This document shows, piece by piece, positions 34,045 to 44,844 of a stretch of 64,000 nt of DNA (the first letter of the stretch is position 1; each line of letters opens with the position of its first letter). The stretch lies in the NCBI RefSeq assembly GCF_001953875.1, contig NZ_MQUR01000020.1:1-64000 (forward strand). The letters run 5' to 3'. The stretch comes from Streptomyces amritsarensis (GTDB taxonomy: Bacteria > Actinomycetota > Actinomycetes > Streptomycetales > Streptomycetaceae). The notes below the pieces were generated by a model. That model did no database searches, was not told the DNA's origin, and saw nothing but the letters and a program-made list of their open reading frames with translations. Both the position numbers and the translations under genes were made by a program.

Positions 34045-34941
34045 ATGTCTAATACGCCGCTCGCGCCCGCCCCCGTGGCGTCGGAACACGTGGACCTCAG
34101 GCCTCGGAACGTGTCCTTCGGCTGGGAGGACACCCCGCTCCACTGGCTGCCCGGCGAACCCTTCGCCGGACACATGATCAATGTGCTGCACCTGCTGCTG
34201 CCCGCCGGGGAGCGGTGGTTCGTGCACGTCTACAAGCAGGCGCTGCCGTACATCGAGGACGAGCGGCTGCGGGAGGACGTCGTCGGCTTCATCGGCCAGG
34301 AGGCCATGCACGCCGCCGCCCACGACGACGTCCTCCCGCACCTGAAGCGCCTGGGTCTCGACCCGACCCCCTACACCGCCCAGGTGGACTGGCTGTTCGA
34401 GAAGCTGCTCGGCGACCGTACCCTGCCGCCGGGCCGAGCCCGGCACTGGTGGCTGATGGAGCGGGTCGCGATGATCGCGGCGATCGAGCACTACACGGCG
34501 TTCCTCGGCGACTGGGTCCTGAACGCCGACGCCCTCGACCGGCGCGGCGCCGACCCCACCATGCTGGACCTGCTGCGCTGGCACGGCGCGGAGGAGGTCG
34601 AGCACCGCTCGGTGGCCTTCGACCTGTTCATGCACGTCGACGGCGGCTACCGGCGCCGGGCCCGGACGTGGGCGACCGCCTTCACCGCCCTGGTGTTCCT
34701 CTGGCAGCGCGGGGTCCGCTTCTTCATGGAGAACGACCCCCACCTCGTGGACGGCAAGGCCTCCTTCGGGCAGTTCTTCATGGCCGGACAGCAGGGCGTC
34801 CTCCCCTCGACGGGCGCCATGCTGAAGTCCATACCGAAGTACCTCTCCCGGACGTACCACCCCTCGCAGGAGGGCTCGACGGCCCAGGCCGTGGCCTACC
34901 TGGCCGCCTCCCCCGGCGCGAACGGCGGGGGGCGGGCATGA
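34045..34941 (+). CDS. PF10118 metal-dependent hydrolase-like (ferritin-type) protein
   Basis: This 298-residue protein is of the family annotated as metal-dependent hydrolase. It carries GQEAMHAAAHDD, AAIEHYTAFLG and HGAEEVEHRSVAFDL, that is Glu/His motifs on separate helices which look like a di-iron site of the ferritin-like fold. It overlaps by 4 nt (ATGA) with the downstream [2Fe-2S] reductase gene, so the two should form an electron-transfer pair. An oxygenase or hydroxylase role is inferred, with the database name hydrolase being only a label. Confidence 0.85.
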   Translation: MSNTPLAPAPVASEHVDLRPRNVSFGWEDTPLHWLPGEPFAGHMINVLHLLLPAGERWFVHVYKQALPYIEDERLREDVVGFIGQEAMHAAAHDDVLPHLKRLGLDPTPYTAQVDWLFEKLLGDRTLPPGRARHWWLMERVAMIAAIEHYTAFLGDWVLNADALDRRGADPTMLDLLRWHGAEEVEHRSVAFDLFMHVDGGYRRRARTWATAFTALVFLWQRGVRFFMENDPHLVDGKASFGQFFMAGQQGVLPSTGAMLKSIPKYLSRTYHPSQEGSTAQAVAYLAASPGANGGGRA

Positions 34942-35984
34942 GGCGCGCCCTCGCCGTCACGGCGGTCGCGGGTGCGGCCTGGGCGGCCCGCCGGGCCCTG
35001 AACCGCCGCATCGGGAAGTCCCCGCTGTGGCCGCTGCCCGCCCTCGATGTGCCGGTCTCGGGCCATTCCCCGCGCCGCGCGCTGCGTGCGCTGATCGTCT
35101 CCCGTACGCAGCCGGCCCAGGGCGTCCTGGAACTGGTCCTGGAATCCCCGGAGCTGCCCGCGTGGACGCCGGGCGCGCACGTGGACGTCACCCTGCCTTC
35201 GGGGCTGGTCCGCCAGTACTCGCTGTGCGGCGACCCGGCGGACGAGGGCCGCTACCGGATCGCGATCCGGCTGGTCCAGGACGGCCGCGGCGGCTCCCGT
35301 GAGGCGCACGCCCGGCTGGCCGAGGGCGCCGAGCTGGAACTGCGGCCGCCGCGCAACCGCTTCGAGCTGCTGCCGGCCCCCTCGTACGCGTTCGTCGCGG
35401 GCGGCATCGGCATCACCCCGATCCTGCCGATGCTCCGCGCCGCGACCGCGGCCGGCGCCGACTGGACGCTGCTGTACGGGGGCCGCTCCCTCGACTCGAT
35501 GCCCTTCCTGGACGACCTCGCGGCCTACGGCGACCAGGTCTCGGTCCAACCCGAGGACGAGGTGGGCCTGCCCGACCTGGGCGGGCTCGCCGGGGCGGCA
35601 CCCGGCACCCTCGTCTACTGCTGCGGCCCGGAACCCCTCATGCAGGCCGTCACGGCCGCGGCCCACGACCCGGGGGCCGTGCGCCTGGAGCGGTTCGCGC
35701 CGTCGCCGGCGCCCGGTCCGGCGCGGGCCTTCACGCTCGAACTGCGCCGCTCGGGACGGGTCGTCGAGGTCGGCGCACAGGAGAGCACGCTCGCCGCGGT
35801 GCGCAGGGAGCTGCCCGACACCCCGTACTCGTGCGGGCAGGGTTTCTGCGGGACCTGCCAACACCGGGTGCTCGCGGGCGAGGTGGACCACCGCGACGAT
35901 CTGCTCACGGATCAGGAGCGCGGGGAGTCGATGCTGTTGTGCGTCTCGCGCGCGAAGGGGGACCGCCTCGCCCTGGACCTGTGA
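34938..35984 (+). CDS. PDR/VanB-type [2Fe-2S] flavin reductase
   Basis: This 348-residue protein has a short N-terminal extension, an FAD/FMN-binding beta-barrel (RQYSLCGDP), an NAD-binding part (VAGGIGITPILPML, YCCGPEPLM), and a C-terminal plant-type ferredoxin domain with CGQGFCGTC plus a distal Cys in MLLCVSRA. It passes electrons from NAD(P)H via flavin to the iron-sulfur cluster. The ATG lies inside the stop of the preceding metalloprotein gene, implying translational coupling and a shared function. Confidence 0.93.
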   Translation: MRRALAVTAVAGAAWAARRALNRRIGKSPLWPLPALDVPVSGHSPRRALRALIVSRTQPAQGVLELVLESPELPAWTPGAHVDVTLPSGLVRQYSLCGDPADEGRYRIAIRLVQDGRGGSREAHARLAEGAELELRPPRNRFELLPAPSYAFVAGGIGITPILPMLRAATAAGADWTLLYGGRSLDSMPFLDDLAAYGDQVSVQPEDEVGLPDLGGLAGAAPGTLVYCCGPEPLMQAVTAAAHDPGAVRLERFAPSPAPGPARAFTLELRRSGRVVEVGAQESTLAAVRRELPDTPYSCGQGFCGTCQHRVLAGEVDHRDDLLTDQERGESMLLCVSRAKGDRLALDL

Positions 35985-36007
35985 ACGCTCCCCAGTAGGG
36001 TGTCCGC

Positions 36008-36724
36008 ATGACGACCGGAGTGCGGCGCAGGATGGGTGTCGAGGAGCGGCGGCAGCAGCTGATCGGGGTTGCCCTGGAGCTGTTCAGCCACCGGTCCCCC
36101 GACGACGTGTCGATCGACGAGATAGCGGCGGCCGCCGGGATATCCCGGCCGCTGGTCTACCACTACTTCCCCGGCAAGCTCAGCCTGTACGAGGCGGCGC
36201 TGCGGCGGGCGGCCGACGAGCTGGCCCAGCGGTTCGTGGAGCCGCGGGAGGGGCCGCTGGGGGCGCGTCTGCTGCGGGTGATGGGCCGGTTCTTCGCCTT
36301 CGTCGAGGACCACGGGCCGGGCTTCTCGGCGCTGATGCGCGGTGGTCCCGCGGCCGGCAGCAGCCGGGCCAACGCGATGATCGACGAGGTCCGGCAGGCG
36401 GCGTACGAGCAGATCCTCACGCACCTGGGGATCGGGCTGGACGAGGTACCGGCCCGGCTGGAGCTCGTGGTGCGCTCGTGGGTCTCGCTCGCCGAGTCCA
36501 CCGCGTTGATCTGGCTGGACGGGCGCAGGATCCCGCGGGGCGAGCTGGAGTTGCAGCTGGTGCACGACTTCGCGGCGCTGGCCGCGGTGAGCGCCGCGTA
36601 CGACGCGGAGATGGCGGGGATCCTGGTACGGATCCTGGCCGACGAGCCGGCCGACGGGCCCTTCGGGGAGCTGGTCGGGCGTCTGGTCGGGCTCGTTCCG
36701 GGCGGTGCGGCCCCCGTGGTGTGA
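36008..36724 (+). CDS. TetR family transcriptional regulator
   Basis: This 238-residue protein has a TetR helix-turn-helix: LIGVALELFSHRSPDDVSIDEIAAAAGISRPLVYHYFPGK. It follows the reductase gene by 23 nt and is probably the last gene of the operon 34045-36724, acting on the inverted repeat at 34021. A small hairpin (AGTGCGC/GCGCACT, 36726-36746) stands right after its stop codon. Ligand unknown. Confidence 0.9.
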   Translation: MTTGVRRRMGVEERRQQLIGVALELFSHRSPDDVSIDEIAAAAGISRPLVYHYFPGKLSLYEAALRRAADELAQRFVEPREGPLGARLLRVMGRFFAFVEDHGPGFSALMRGGPAAGSSRANAMIDEVRQAAYEQILTHLGIGLDEVPARLELVVRSWVSLAESTALIWLDGRRIPRGELELQLVHDFAALAAVSAAYDAEMAGILVRILADEPADGPFGELVGRLVGLVPGGAAPVV

Positions 36725-36749
36725 CAGTGCGCGCATACTGCGCACTCCC

Positions 36750-36780
36750 TTGATCACAACCGGTGGTGATCACCGATAAT
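36750..36780 (+). promoter_or_regulatory. Promoter and TGATCA boxes before the acetyltransferase
   Basis: TTGATC (-35) and GATAAT (-10) are 19 bp apart and place the start near 36787, at the GTG itself, so the mRNA may be leaderless. The two TGATCAC/GTGATCA boxes at 36751-36757 and 36766-36772 are inverted and cover the promoter, a possible repressor site. Confidence 0.5.
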
Positions 36781-36786
36781 GCCCGC

Positions 36787-37323
36787 GTGATCATTGACGA
36801 CGGGATCTTGTTCCGGCCTGCCGTGGAGAAGGACGCCGGGACGCTGGTGCGGCTGTACGACGAGGCCGCCCGCTGGATGCAGAAGCACGGGATCGAGCAG
36901 TGGAAGCCCGGCGACAAGGACGCGGCGCACTTCCGGTCGAAGATGCACGACGGAGAGGTGTGGCTCGCCGGCGACGCCGAGGGCCGGGTGTGCGGGGCCT
37001 ACGAGTTGTGGTGGTCCGACGAGGAGGCCTGGGGGATCCAGCCGCCCGTGGCGGGCTACGTGCACCGGCTGATGGTGTCGCGCGAGACCGCCCCCGCCGG
37101 GGCCGGCCGCCGGCTGCTCGAACATGCCGAGCGGCGGACGGCCAGGACCGGGCGGGAGCGGGCGCGGCTGGACTGCGTCTCCACCAACCCCCGGCTGCTC
37201 GCGTACTACCTGGGCGCGGGCTACCGGGTGGTCGGGGAACTCCCCGACAAGCGGGGGAAGGACGGCAGGGTCTACGGGGTGATCCTGCTGGAGAAGCGGC
37301 TCGACCGGCTCACCGTCGTGTGA
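36787..37323 (+). CDS. GNAT family N-acetyltransferase
   Basis: This 178-residue acetyltransferase begins MIIDDGILFRPAVEKDAGTLVRLYDEA. The acetyl-CoA site is seen in VHRLMVSRETAPAGAGRRLLEHAE. The C-terminal DCVSTNPRLLAYYLGAGYRVVGE is typical. The GTG at 36787 fits the promoter; a GTG at 36763 would lie inside it. The last 14 nt overlap the end of the convergent pullulanase gene. Substrate unknown. Confidence 0.85.
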   Translation: MIIDDGILFRPAVEKDAGTLVRLYDEAARWMQKHGIEQWKPGDKDAAHFRSKMHDGEVWLAGDAEGRVCGAYELWWSDEEAWGIQPPVAGYVHRLMVSRETAPAGAGRRLLEHAERRTARTGRERARLDCVSTNPRLLAYYLGAGYRVVGELPDKRGKDGRVYGVILLEKRLDRLTVV

Positions 37324-40300
37324 AGACGGAGACGGTGCGGGCGGGGACGGTGAACTCTCCTGTCGTCGCGTCGTAGGCGGACTGCTTGACCGTGGCGTCG
37401 GAGCCGGCGGCCTGCACCGGGTGCAGGCGGTAGGCGGTGCCCGCGAGGGCGGTGACGCGCTGGGGCTGGGTGGTGGGGGTGGCGTTGAAGACCACGACCA
37501 GGTCGCCGAGGGTCATGGTGATCACGCCCGGGGTCTCCTCGCGGCCCGAGAGGGGGAAGGCCATCCGGGACTGGACCTCCTGCGCCGTGGTGAGGGCGAA
37601 GTCCGGCTCGGTGGTGCGGATCTTCAGCAGGTCGCGGTGGGCTGCCGCGGTGGCGGTGATGTCGGTGCAGGTGGGCGCCGGTCCCGTCAGCAGCGGCTTC
37701 GCGTAGGGCCACTTCGGGGCGTTGTCGGCGGCCGGGGGCAGGCCCCGGCCGAAGCCGTTGCCGGCGCGGCAGTCCCACTGGATGGCGTTGAACCAGTCGC
37801 CGCTGTCGTAGGAGTTGCGGTCCAGGGACTTGGAGCGCAGCAGGTCGGTGCCGGCCTGGGAGAGGGCCGGGCCCTGCGAGAGGGTGGCCGTCGCCATGGC
37901 CAGGACCTGCATGCGGGCCTTGTCGCGGTTGGCGGTGGCGGGCGGGAGCTTGAAGGTCAGGGCGTCGGCGAGGGTCTCGTTGTCGTGGGCGTCGGCGTAG
38001 GCGAGGGCGTCGCCGGGGGCGGCCGCGTAGCCGGCCGGGGAGCCGTTGTAGTCCACCTCGGAGCCCTTGACGCGGCGCCCGGCGGTGTCGGTGAAGGCGT
38101 ACGAGGCGAGGTTGCCGGAGAGGCCGACCTTGATCAGGTCCTGGGCGTGCAGGAGGCGGGCCCTCTGCTCGGCCGGGGTGCCGCCCGCCGGTGCGCCGTT
38201 GGGCTCGGTGAACAGGCCGGACGCGAAGCCCTGGACGCGCGGGTCCTCGTCGAAGGGGCCGCCGCCGCGGACGGCGTCGCGCGCCCGGTCGGAGAAGGTG
38301 GCGATGCCGGTCCCGGCCATGTTCTTCTGCGTGGCCTGCACGAAGCGGGCGTCGTCGGCGATCTCGCCGAAGTTCCAGCCCTCCCCGTAGAGGACGATCT
38401 TCTTGCCGTCCACGCCGTCCTTGGCGGGGGTCAGGGCGTCCAGCGCGGCCCGGACGGCCAGGATGTTGGCCTTCGGGTGGTGGCCCATCAGGTCGAAGCG
38501 GAAGCCGTCGACCTTGTACTCCTTCGCCCAGGTGACGATCGAGTCCACGACGAGGCGGCCCATCATGGCGTTCTCGGGTGCGGTGTTGGCGCAGCAGGTG
38601 GAGGTGGCGACGCTGCCGTCGGCCAGCAGGCGCTGGTAGTAGCCGGGGACGATGCGGTCGAGGACCGACTTGTCCGACTGCCCGGCGGCGACGGTGTGGT
38701 TGTAGACGACGTCCATCACCGTGCGCAGCCCGGCCCCGTTGAGGGACTGGACCATCCTGCGGAACTCCACGGTGCGGGCCGTGCCGTTCGGGTCGCTGGC
38801 GTAGCTGCCCTCGGGGACGGTGTAGTGCAGCGGGTCGTAGCCCCAGTTGTAGGAGTCCTTCGCGGCGGCCGCCGCCACGCAGGCCTGCTGCTCCTGCGAG
38901 TCCGGTGCGTACACCGTGAGGTCGCAGGCGGGCTCGGTGCGGTCCGCGGGCTTCTCCGGGATGGTGCCGATGTCGAAGGCGGGCAGGAGGTGGACGTAGG
39001 AGGTGCCGGCGCCGGCCAGGTCGCGCAGGTGGCGCATGCCCGCCGAGGCGGAGTCGGTGAAGGCCAGGTACTGGCCGGGGTGGCCGCTGGTGCGGTCCGC
39101 GACGGAGAAGTCGCGGATGTGGAGCTCCTGGATCTGCGCGGAGGTGAAGGGGACGGCGGCGGGCTTGCGCAGCTGCTTCCAGCCGGGCGGCGCGAGCTCG
39201 GGGTCGGCCAGGTCCACGGCCAGGCTGTGCGTGGAGTCGGCGGTCAGGGCGGTGGAGTAGGGGTCGGTGACGAGGTTGCGGACCACCTGGCGGGTGCTGG
39301 GGGCCCAGACGGTCACCGCGTAGCGGTACGGCTTCCCCTTCCAGGAGCGCTCGCCGCGCACCGACCAGACGCCGGTGGCGTCGTCGCGGCGCATGGCGAC
39401 GGTGCGGCCGTCGAGTTCGAGGGACACCTGCTGGGCGGTGGGCGCCCAGACGGACAGGGTGGGGCGGCCGTCCTTGAAGACCGGCCCGAGGGCGGCGGTC
39501 GTCGCGTACAGGTCGTCGAGGACGCCGGCGAGCTGGACGCCGGTGGCGGCGAGCACGGCGCCGTTCGCGGCGCGGGCGCTCGCGACGAGCTGGCCGCGCA
39601 GGGCCTCGCGGACGCGGTCCCGGTCGCGCGGGTCCACCGTGAAGGCGGGGTAGGCGGCCAGGTGCGGGAACTTCTGCTTCTGCGCGGCGGTCAGCTCGGT
39701 GCGGCCGAGCCTCAGCCACCGGGCGGGGCCGGTCAGGGCGCCGTTCTCGGCCTTGACGGCGCCTTCGCGGGAGGCGAGGAGCTGTACGGAGGCGGCGGCC
39801 GCGGGGGCGTTCCAGGCGACGGTGTCGCGGTCGAGCCACACGGCCTTGGACGTGGTGAGGTCGAGGGCTGCGGAGGAGCCGGCGGGCTGCGGCAGGAGGT
39901 ACTTCTCCCGGCCGCCGAGCATCCACACCTCGTGGCCGGTGGCCTTCAGGTCCAGGGACTGGTCGGCGGGCAGGTCCTTCTCGTCGCCCTTGTGCAGGAT
40001 GTAGCTGAGGCTGGTGGCGCCGGCGGCGAGCGGGACCTCGTAGACCGCGCCGTAGGAGTCGGTACGGGTCGGCAGCAGCGGCTTGGACCAGTCGGTCGGG
40101 GTCGCGGCCCCGGTCCACACGTGCAGGCCCCAGCCGTCGTACGCGCCGTCGGGGCGCTGGTAGTGCAGGACGGCCTTGCCCTGGTCCTGCGGCGGGTAGG
40201 CCGGGCGGTCGGTGCGGGCGGGCTCCTTGCCCTGCTCCAGCCAGATCTCGCCGGTCTTCGTCACGTCGATGGTGCGGTCGGCGGCGACGTCCTTGTTGCC

Positions 40301-42676
40301 GTCCTTGTCGATGACGAGGTAGCCGACCGAGGAGGCGCCGGGCTTGAGCTTGACGTACGCGAAGGCGCCGTAGGCGTCGCGGCCGGTGAAGTCGTGGCCG
40401 GCCGGCCACGGCGTGGCCTCGCCCTCGGCGATGTCGCCCCAGGCGTAGAGCCGCCAGTCGGTGTAGTCGCCGTCGGGGCGGTTGTAGTGGACGACCGCGT
40501 AGTCGCGCTGGGTGGCGGTGGGCACCTCGACGGGCGGGGCCTGGCCGGTGACGGACTGGGCGAGGGCACTCGCGGTGCGGCCGGCGGAGTCGACGACGAC
40601 GGCCTTGTAGCGCAGGGCGGTCCCGGCGGGGGTCTTGGCGTCGATGTGCTGGGTGACCTTGTAGGGGGCGTGGTCGGCGGAGCCGAGGACCTGCCACTTG
40701 TCGTTGCCGGTCTGTGCGGCGAACACGACCCGGTTCAGGCCGCCGCCGGTGACGTCCGCGGACAGCTCGACGGTGCCGGTGGCGCCGGGGGCCGGGGCCT
40801 TCAGCGTCAGGGCGGGCTTGGCGGTGGGGGCGGCGAGCGGGGTGACGGCCTGGAGGACCACCGAGCCGAGGGCGGGGACGACGACGGTGAGCTTTCCGGC
40901 GGCGGAGGCGCGGATCAGCGCCGTGCCGCCGTACAGGGTGCGGTACTGGGTGCCGGCCGGGGCGTCGATCTCCACGGTGCGGGACTCGGTCGCGTTGTTG
41001 GCGGCGACCAGGTACTCGGTGCGGGTGCGGGCGTCCGTCCGGGCGAAGGCGTACACGGAACCGTCGGAGAATCGTTCACTCTGGATGCCGTCGCGCAGGG
41101 CCGGGTGGGCCTTGGTCAGCTTCGAGAGAGCACTGATCTCCTTGTAGAGCGGGTGCTCCGGATCGTAGGCGTCGCTCGCGTGCGTGCGCGCCGTTCCGAG
41201 CTGGTCGTCGTCCAGGTAGTCGGCGGTCTTCGACGCGAACAGCGGCTGGCGCGCGTCCTTGTCGCCGCCGGCGCCGGTGTAGCCCTGCTCGTCACCGGAG
41301 TAGATGACGGGGTTGCCGCGGGAGAGGAACATCAGCTCGTTGGCGAGCCGGTAGCGGCCCAGCAGTTCCTGCTCGGCCGCGCCCGGCCGGTCCTGCTTCA
41401 GGAAGGTCCCGAAGCGGCCCATGTCGTGGTTGCCGAGGAAGGTCACCTGCTCGTAGGCGTTGGCCTTGCCCGAGGTGTAGCGGTAGTCGTCGGCGAGGAC
41501 GGCGCCCAGCCGGGAGGCCGCCGCGCCCTGCGAGGCGTACGCGCGGATCGCGTCCTGGAGCGGGAAGTCGAGGGTGGCGTCGAGCTTCCCGCGCGTCACG
41601 TACGGGGAGGTGACGGCGGTGTCGGCGGAGTAGACCTCGCCGAACATGAAGAAGTCGTCGCGTCCGCGCTTGGCCGCGTACGCGTCGAGGGCCGTCGCCC
41701 ACTGCGTCCAGAACTCCGTGTTGACGTGCTTGACCGTGTCGATGCGGAAGCCGTCGATCTTGAAGTCCTTCACCCACCTCTCGTAGATCTTCTCCATGCC
41801 GCTGACGACCTCGGGGCGCTCGGTCCACAGGTCGTCCAGGCCGAAGAAGTCGCCCTGCTCGGAGGACTCGCCGGCGAAGGTGGAGTCACCCCGGTTGTGG
41901 TACATCGTCGGGTCGTTGAGCCAGCCGGGTACCTTGAGGTTCTTCTTGGCGTCCGGCACGAACGGGGTCCTCGGGAAGGACTCCCCGTCCACCTTCGGGA
42001 ACTTCCCCTTCCCGTCGGCAGCCGCCTTTGATTCAAGAACAGTCTTGTCGTCGAACGGCTCTCCGTCCTTCGTCAGGTAGGGGAACGCCCCCTTCGACAG
42101 GTACGAGTAGGAGGCCTCCCGGTAGTCCACGACGTCGGCGGTGTGGTTGGTGATGACGTCGAAGAAGACCTTCATCCCCTTCGCGTGCGCCTTGTCGATC
42201 AGCCGCTCCAGGTCCGCGTTGGTGCCGAAGTGCGGGTCGACCTGGGTGAAGTCGGTGATCCAGTAGCCGTGGTAGCCGGCGGAGACGTCGTCGCCCTTGC
42301 CCTGCACCGGCTGGTTCTTGAAGATCGGCGCCATCCAGATGGCGGTGGTGCCGAGCCCCTTGATGTAGTCGAGCCGGTCGGTGAGCCCCTTGAGGTCGCC
42401 GCCCTGGTAGAAGCCCTTGTCGGTGGGGTCCAGGCCGGTCTCCAGGCGGGAGCCGGTCAGCCCGCCGCGGTCGTTGCCGGGATCACCGTTCGCGAACCGG
42501 TCCGGGAGCACGAAGTAGAACTGCTCGCGGGTCAGGTCGTGGCGGGCCGGTTCGGCGGCCAGCTTCGCGTCCGAGGGCGGGGCGGGCACCTTGGCCTCGG
42601 CGGCCGCGGCGGGGAGTGCGGGCAGGAGTGTCACGGCCAGCGCGGCGGCGAGCACTCCTGCGGCAGGGCGTATCAA
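37310..42676 (-). CDS. pulA: Secreted amylase-pullulanase fusion (1788 residues)
   Basis: This is one chain with two starch-cutting enzymes. A signal peptide (to about residue 26) is followed by a GH13 alpha-amylase (about 45-560, FRIDTVKH near 311) and its C-domain. Two pullulanase-type carbohydrate-binding modules (CBM41, about 720-810 and 828-920) follow, then a CBM48-like part ([14 protein letters not shown], about 1068-1160). The pullulanase catalytic domain comes next ([12 protein letters not shown] near 1392, [16 protein letters not shown]), with a C-terminal all-beta part. It should cleave alpha-1,4 and alpha-1,6 bonds outside the cell. The TTG start has AAGGAG upstream. The S. coelicolor counterpart (from memory about 1798 residues) lies in the same place. 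Confidence 0.93.
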   Translation of the reverse strand: MIRPAAGVLAAALAVTLLPALPAAAAEAKVPAPPSDAKLAAEPARHDLTREQFYFVLPDRFANGDPGNDRGGLTGSRLETGLDPTDKGFYQGGDLKGLTDRLDYIKGLGTTAIWMAPIFKNQPVQGKGDDVSAGYHGYWITDFTQVDPHFGTNADLERLIDKAHAKGMKVFFDVITNHTADVVDYREASYSYLSKGAFPYLTKDGEPFDDKTVLESKAAADGKGKFPKVDGESFPRTPFVPDAKKNLKVPGWLNDPTMYHNRGDSTFAGESSEQGDFFGLDDLWTERPEVVSGMEKIYERWVKDFKIDGFRIDTVKHVNTEFWTQWATALDAYAAKRGRDDFFMFGEVYSADTAVTSPYVTRGKLDATLDFPLQDAIRAYASQGAAASRLGAVLADDYRYTSGKANAYEQVTFLGNHDMGRFGTFLKQDRPGAAEQELLGRYRLANELMFLSRGNPVIYSGDEQGYTGAGGDKDARQPLFASKTADYLDDDQLGTARTHASDAYDPEHPLYKEISALSKLTKAHPALRDGIQSERFSDGSVYAFARTDARTRTEYLVAANNATESRTVEIDAPAGTQYRTLYGGTALIRASAAGKLTVVVPALGSVVLQAVTPLAAPTAKPALTLKAPAPGATGTVELSADVTGGGLNRVVFAAQTGNDKWQVLGSADHAPYKVTQHIDAKTPAGTALRYKAVVVDSAGRTASALAQSVTGQAPPVEVPTATQRDYAVVHYNRPDGDYTDWRLYAWGDIAEGEATPWPAGHDFTGRDAYGAFAYVKLKPGASSVGYLVIDKDGNKDVAADRTIDVTKTGEIWLEQGKEPARTDRPAYPPQDQGKAVLHYQRPDGAYDGWGLHVWTGAATPTDWSKPLLPTRTDSYGAVYEVPLAAGATSLSYILHKGDEKDLPADQSLDLKATGHEVWMLGGREKYLLPQPAGSSAALDLTTSKAVWLDRDTVAWNAPAAAASVQLLASREGAVKAENGALTGPARWLRLGRTELTAAQKQKFPHLAAYPAFTVDPRDRDRVREALRGQLVASARAANGAVLAATGVQLAGVLDDLYATTAALGPVFKDGRPTLSVWAPTAQQVSLELDGRTVAMRRDDATGVWSVRGERSWKGKPYRYAVTVWAPSTRQVVRNLVTDPYSTALTADSTHSLAVDLADPELAPPGWKQLRKPAAVPFTSAQIQELHIRDFSVADRTSGHPGQYLAFTDSASAGMRHLRDLAGAGTSYVHLLPAFDIGTIPEKPADRTEPACDLTVYAPDSQEQQACVAAAAAKDSYNWGYDPLHYTVPEGSYASDPNGTARTVEFRRMVQSLNGAGLRTVMDVVYNHTVAAGQSDKSVLDRIVPGYYQRLLADGSVATSTCCANTAPENAMMGRLVVDSIVTWAKEYKVDGFRFDLMGHHPKANILAVRAALDALTPAKDGVDGKKIVLYGEGWNFGEIADDARFVQATQKNMAGTGIATFSDRARDAVRGGGPFDEDPRVQGFASGLFTEPNGAPAGGTPAEQRARLLHAQDLIKVGLSGNLASYAFTDTAGRRVKGSEVDYNGSPAGYAAAPGDALAYADAHDNETLADALTFKLPPATANRDKARMQVLAMATATLSQGPALSQAGTDLLRSKSLDRNSYDSGDWFNAIQWDCRAGNGFGRGLPPAADNAPKWPYAKPLLTGPAPTCTDITATAAAHRDLLKIRTTEPDFALTTAQEVQSRMAFPLSGREETPGVITMTLGDLVVVFNATPTTQPQRVTALAGTAYRLHPVQAAGSDATVKQSAYDATTGEFTVPARTVSVFTRR

Positions 42677-42710
42677 GGCGGGTCTCCTTGTGTACGTGTC
42701 GCATGGATGA

Positions 42711-42753
42711 GGGCCGCCCGGCGGGGGGCGGGGAAGATGGTGCCGGGCGGCCC
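42711..42753 (-). terminator. Hairpin between amylase and pullulanase genes
   Basis: GGGCCGCCCGGC pairs perfectly with GCCGGGCGGCCC, 12 bp with a 19-nt loop. It can end or attenuate the amylase transcript before the pullulanase gene. Confidence 0.65.
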
Positions 42754-42772
42754 TGGTCTGTGGGACGGCGGC

Positions 42773-44485
42773 TCAGCTGCGCCAGGTGTCGCTCAGCGTG
42801 ACCTTGCCGCTCGCGGGGACGGTGGCCGTGCGGTTGGCGCCGCTCTCCCAGGTGACGTTCCCGGAGGCGTCCTTGCGCACGTACTTGTACGCGAAGGACG
42901 TGCCGGCCGGGAGGGTGACGTCGAGCTTCCACACGGGATACGCCGCCGGGTCGAGCTTGAGGGCGCCGCCGGTGTTCCAGCTGCCGAGCTCGGCGCGGTC
43001 ACCGGTGACGTAGATGTTCTGCCCCGGCACGGTGGTGGCGTCGACGGCGAAGGCCGCCCCGCCGGAGACCGCCGGGGTGCCCGCGCAGGTGCGGGCGTTG
43101 ACGTGCAGGGCGAGGGCCGTCCCGGCGCCGAGCGTGGCCGTGAACTGGCCGCCGGAGCCGACGGTCACGGTGCGCCCGCTCTGCACGTCGCAGTAGTCGC
43201 CGGCCGGGAGCGAGGTCTGGAACGTCCGGGTCAGCGCCGAGCCCTCGTGGTTGATCGCGACGTAGGCCTTGGAGCCGCGCCCGAAGGCGATCCGGTCGCC
43301 GCCGTTGTCCCACCAGTTCACGACGCCCTGACCGCGCGCCGCGTTGCGGAAGCCGACCATGGAGGAGATCTCCCGCCAGGCGTGCTGGCACTTCCACCCG
43401 TCCGAGTAACAGGCGTTGACCGTGCCGCCGTTCGGCGGGCCGGCGTCCTTGTCGGTCCACTCGTAGCCGGAGTGCACGTCCGGCGATCCGTACGGCCACG
43501 CCAGCGCGAACACACTGGCGAGGGTGTAGGCGGACCCGTCCTTGTAGGTGAGGGTGTCGCCGACGCGCTCGGTGTCGTGGTTGTCGACGAAGACGCCGCT
43601 CTGGGAGGAGGGCATGTACCCCCACGCCTCGCCGAAGTTCTTCAGGTAGGCCAGGTTCTCGCTCTGGAAGACGCGCTTGAGGTCGCGGGCGTAGCGGAAC
43701 TCCTGCACGTCGCCGCTGCCGAGGTACTCGTTCGGCAGGACGGCCTCACCGGCCCCGAATATCGCCTCCTGCTTCCAGTAGACCCCCGGGTTCGTCAGCC
43801 GGGACTTGATGTTGGCGAGGTCGGCGGCGGGCATGTGCTTGGCGGCGTCGATGCGGAAGCCGTCGACGCCCAGCGAGAGCAGGTCGTTGAGGTAGCCGGC
43901 GATCCGGCCGCGCACGTAGTCCTCGCCCGTGTCCAGGTCCGCGAGCTGGACGAGCTCGCAGTTCTGGACGTTGCCGCGGTCCTGGTAGTTGGAGATCGTC
44001 GCCCGGCAGTCGTCCATGTCGGCACCCGAGTAGATGCCCGGGTAGTTGTACTTCGTGTACGAAGAACCCCCCGTCCCGGTGAGGGTGGCGCCCGCGTCCG
44101 CCGGGCCCGCCATGTGGTTGATGACGGAGTCGACGACGACCTTCACGCCCGCGGCGTGGCAGGCGCCGACCATCGCCTGGAAGGCGGCCCGGTCACCGAG
44201 CCGACCGGCGATCTTGTAGCTGACGGGCTGGTAGGAGGTCCACCACTGGCTGCCCTGGACGTGCTCCTGCGGGGGCGAGACCTGTACGTACCCGTAGCCG
44301 GCGGGGCCGAGGGAATCGGTGCACGCCTTGGCGACGGAGTCGAAGCGCCACTCGAAGAGGACGGCGGTCACGTCCTTCTCGCCGGGGGGTGCGGCGGCGG
44401 CCTGCGGCGCGATGGCGGTGAGCGTGGCAGCGGCAAGTGCGGTGGCGGTGAAAAGAGTTGCAGCTCTGACGGCTCTGGCAGGCAT
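42773..44485 (-). CDS. aml: Secreted alpha-amylase with starch-binding domain
   Basis: This 570-residue enzyme is an extracellular alpha-amylase. A signal peptide ends near residue 32 (APQAAAA). GH13 regions are [19 protein letters not shown] (nucleophile Asp near 212), and [13 protein letters not shown]20 starch-binding domain occupies about 470-570, with [15 protein letters not shown] and FAYKYVRKD. Such enzymes cleave internal alpha-1,4 bonds of raw starch. GGAGG precedes the ATG at 44485. The promoter holds a candidate LacI-type operator at 44547. Confidence 0.96.
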   Translation of the reverse strand: MPARAVRAATLFTATALAAATLTAIAPQAAAAPPGEKDVTAVLFEWRFDSVAKACTDSLGPAGYGYVQVSPPQEHVQGSQWWTSYQPVSYKIAGRLGDRAAFQAMVGACHAAGVKVVVDSVINHMAGPADAGATLTGTGGSSYTKYNYPGIYSGADMDDCRATISNYQDRGNVQNCELVQLADLDTGEDYVRGRIAGYLNDLLSLGVDGFRIDAAKHMPAADLANIKSRLTNPGVYWKQEAIFGAGEAVLPNEYLGSGDVQEFRYARDLKRVFQSENLAYLKNFGEAWGYMPSSQSGVFVDNHDTERVGDTLTYKDGSAYTLASVFALAWPYGSPDVHSGYEWTDKDAGPPNGGTVNACYSDGWKCQHAWREISSMVGFRNAARGQGVVNWWDNGGDRIAFGRGSKAYVAINHEGSALTRTFQTSLPAGDYCDVQSGRTVTVGSGGQFTATLGAGTALALHVNARTCAGTPAVSGGAAFAVDATTVPGQNIYVTGDRAELGSWNTGGALKLDPAAYPVWKLDVTLPAGTSFAYKYVRKDASGNVTWESGANRTATVPASGKVTLSDTWRS

Positions 44486-44546
44486 GCGGGGGCCTCCTGG
44501 CGGAAGAGGTGGGGATTGGAGCGACCGTAGGTGCCAGGTAGGAGGC

Positions 44547-44574
44547 CTGCAAGACTTTGCGCAAGAGATTGCAG
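44547..44574 (-). promoter_or_regulatory. MalR-type operator candidate, amylase promoter
   Basis: CTGCAA and TTGCAG are inverted around the perfect palindrome TTGCGCAA. The minus strand holds CTTGCGCAAAGTCTTGCA, which shares the 10-mer CTTGCGCAAA with the site between malE and the second alpha-glucosidase. It lies about 60-90 nt before the amylase start. Confidence 0.65.
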
Positions 44575-44844
44575 AATTGTTTCCGAGGCGTGTCCTCCCG
44601 CCCCCACCGGTGGACTCGGCCCGGAACAGGGCGAGTTCGGGGGCGGGGGACGGAAGCCGGCGGGGAAGTCGATCAGGCGTGCGGAGACCGCCGGCCGGCC
44701 CGGGCGCAATCCCTGGATGCCGAGCGCGTCGAGCAGGAGCGTCGGAGACTCAGCAGCCTGCGGCTCCGCCCCGGCAGTAGGCGCATGGGGATCCTGCTCC
44801 CTCAGGCGGAGAACCGGGCAGTCCGGCTTGGCCGGTTCACCATG
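44575..44844. other. Non-coding gap upstream of the amylase operator
   Basis: No convincing ORF, hairpin with T-run, or repeat is seen between the amylase operator and the end of the small toxin-like gene. It is GC-rich and ordinary. The small hairpin-capable stretches are weak. Confidence 0.5.

Noticed and set aside
37421..42031. 1536-codon + strand ORF opposite the pullulanase gene
   Set aside because: Mirror of the pullulanase gene, with low-complexity Gly/Val composition and no start signal.
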